From NCBI GenBank assembly GCA_902492545.1, contig CABULX010000099.1, positions 1 through 7,902 on the forward strand: a stretch of DNA of 7,902 nt, written 5' to 3'. Every line of letters begins with the position of its first letter. Positions within the stretch are counted from its first letter, which is position 1. The position numbers were made by a program, and so were the translations under genes. The notes under the pieces are model-generated. The model searched no databases, was not told the DNA's origin, and saw only the letters and a program-made list of their open reading frames with translations. This DNA is from an uncultured Collinsella sp. GTDB taxonomy: Bacteria > Actinomycetota > Coriobacteriia > Coriobacteriales > Coriobacteriaceae. Shown here one piece after another: positions 7,727 through 7,902 of this stretch.

Positions 7727-7902
7727 CTATTTGGCAAGGTGTTTTTTAGAATCCATTTTGCGCTCGGCCTCGAAGGCTTGCCTGTCCCAATCGAGCGGAA
7801 GTCCGGCCTCGACCCATGCCTCGTAGGCCCTCCTTATGGGCTTGAGCTCCCTTTGGCCCCTCTCCAGCATCGAGATGTACTTCTCGCTGGTTCCCAATAT
7901 GG
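7727..7902 (-). CDS. XRE-like helix-turn-helix protein, C-terminal part (partial)
   Basis: The last 57 codons of a minus-strand gene whose 5' part lies beyond the window; the stop TAG is at 7727-7729. The visible protein begins ILGTSEKYISMLERG, which resembles the turn and recognition helix of an XRE/Cro-type DNA-binding domain (the S.xYIS.lERG pattern). It continues with an amphipathic tail, RRAYEAWVEAGLPLDWDRQ, and a Lys-rich end (SKKHLAK). Five of six Arg codons are AGG, and Ile is twice ATA. The neighbouring pflB uses CGC/CGT, so this gene may be of foreign or mobile-element origin. It converges on the pfl genes and shares the hairpin terminator. The DNA-binding call rests on a fragment; target and role are unknown. 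Confidence 0.6.
   Translation of the reverse strand, partial: ILGTSEKYISMLERGQRELKPIRRAYEAWVEAGLPLDWDRQAFEAERKMDSKKHLAK

Overview
The window looks like a chromosomal segment of a gut coriobacterium, most likely Collinsella or a close relative. It is GC-rich, with strong C/G third-position bias in the long genes, and it combines a MarR/heterodimeric-ABC-exporter operon with a strictly anaerobic fermentation enzyme. The genus is an inference from overall character, not from a marker gene.

Left part (1-4669, minus strand): a compact three-gene operon reading marR-type regulator -> 788-aa ABC exporter half -> 618-aa ABC exporter half. The junctions are a 4-nt GTGA overlap and a 1-nt TAATG overlap, so the genes are probably translationally coupled. 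The exporter halves form an asymmetric pair. The 788-aa half has lost the catalytic Glu (Asp instead) and the H-loop His (Gln instead) but keeps a good signature. The 618-aa half has intact Walker B and H-loop but a deviant LSQGQ signature. Together they make one competent and one degenerate ATP site. The 788-aa half also carries a ~210-residue extracellular insertion after TM1.

Middle (4670-5217): a 548-bp divergent intergenic region without a convincing gene. It holds a large inverted repeat over the marR start codon, two CTAGAAA(A)CTA dyads, a four-copy GCCTA/TAGGC arrangement, an AT-rich candidate promoter and a probable long pflB leader with small hairpins.

Right part (5218-7606, plus strand): pyruvate formate-lyase split into two genes. 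A 683-aa protein carries the substrate pocket and the Cys-Cys pair but stops before the glycyl-radical domain. A separate 83-aa protein supplies that domain (RVSGYAV, Gly58). The 85-bp gap contains a perfect 10-bp-arm palindrome over an extended -10 promoter motif, then a GC hairpin and a strong ribosome binding site. Neither half should be a complete enzyme alone, so they are probably obligate partners. No PFL-activating enzyme is in the window.

Far right (7607-7902): a strong symmetrical hairpin, likely a bidirectional terminator, then the 3' end of a minus-strand gene with an XRE-like helix-turn-helix and AGG-rich codon use unlike its neighbours.
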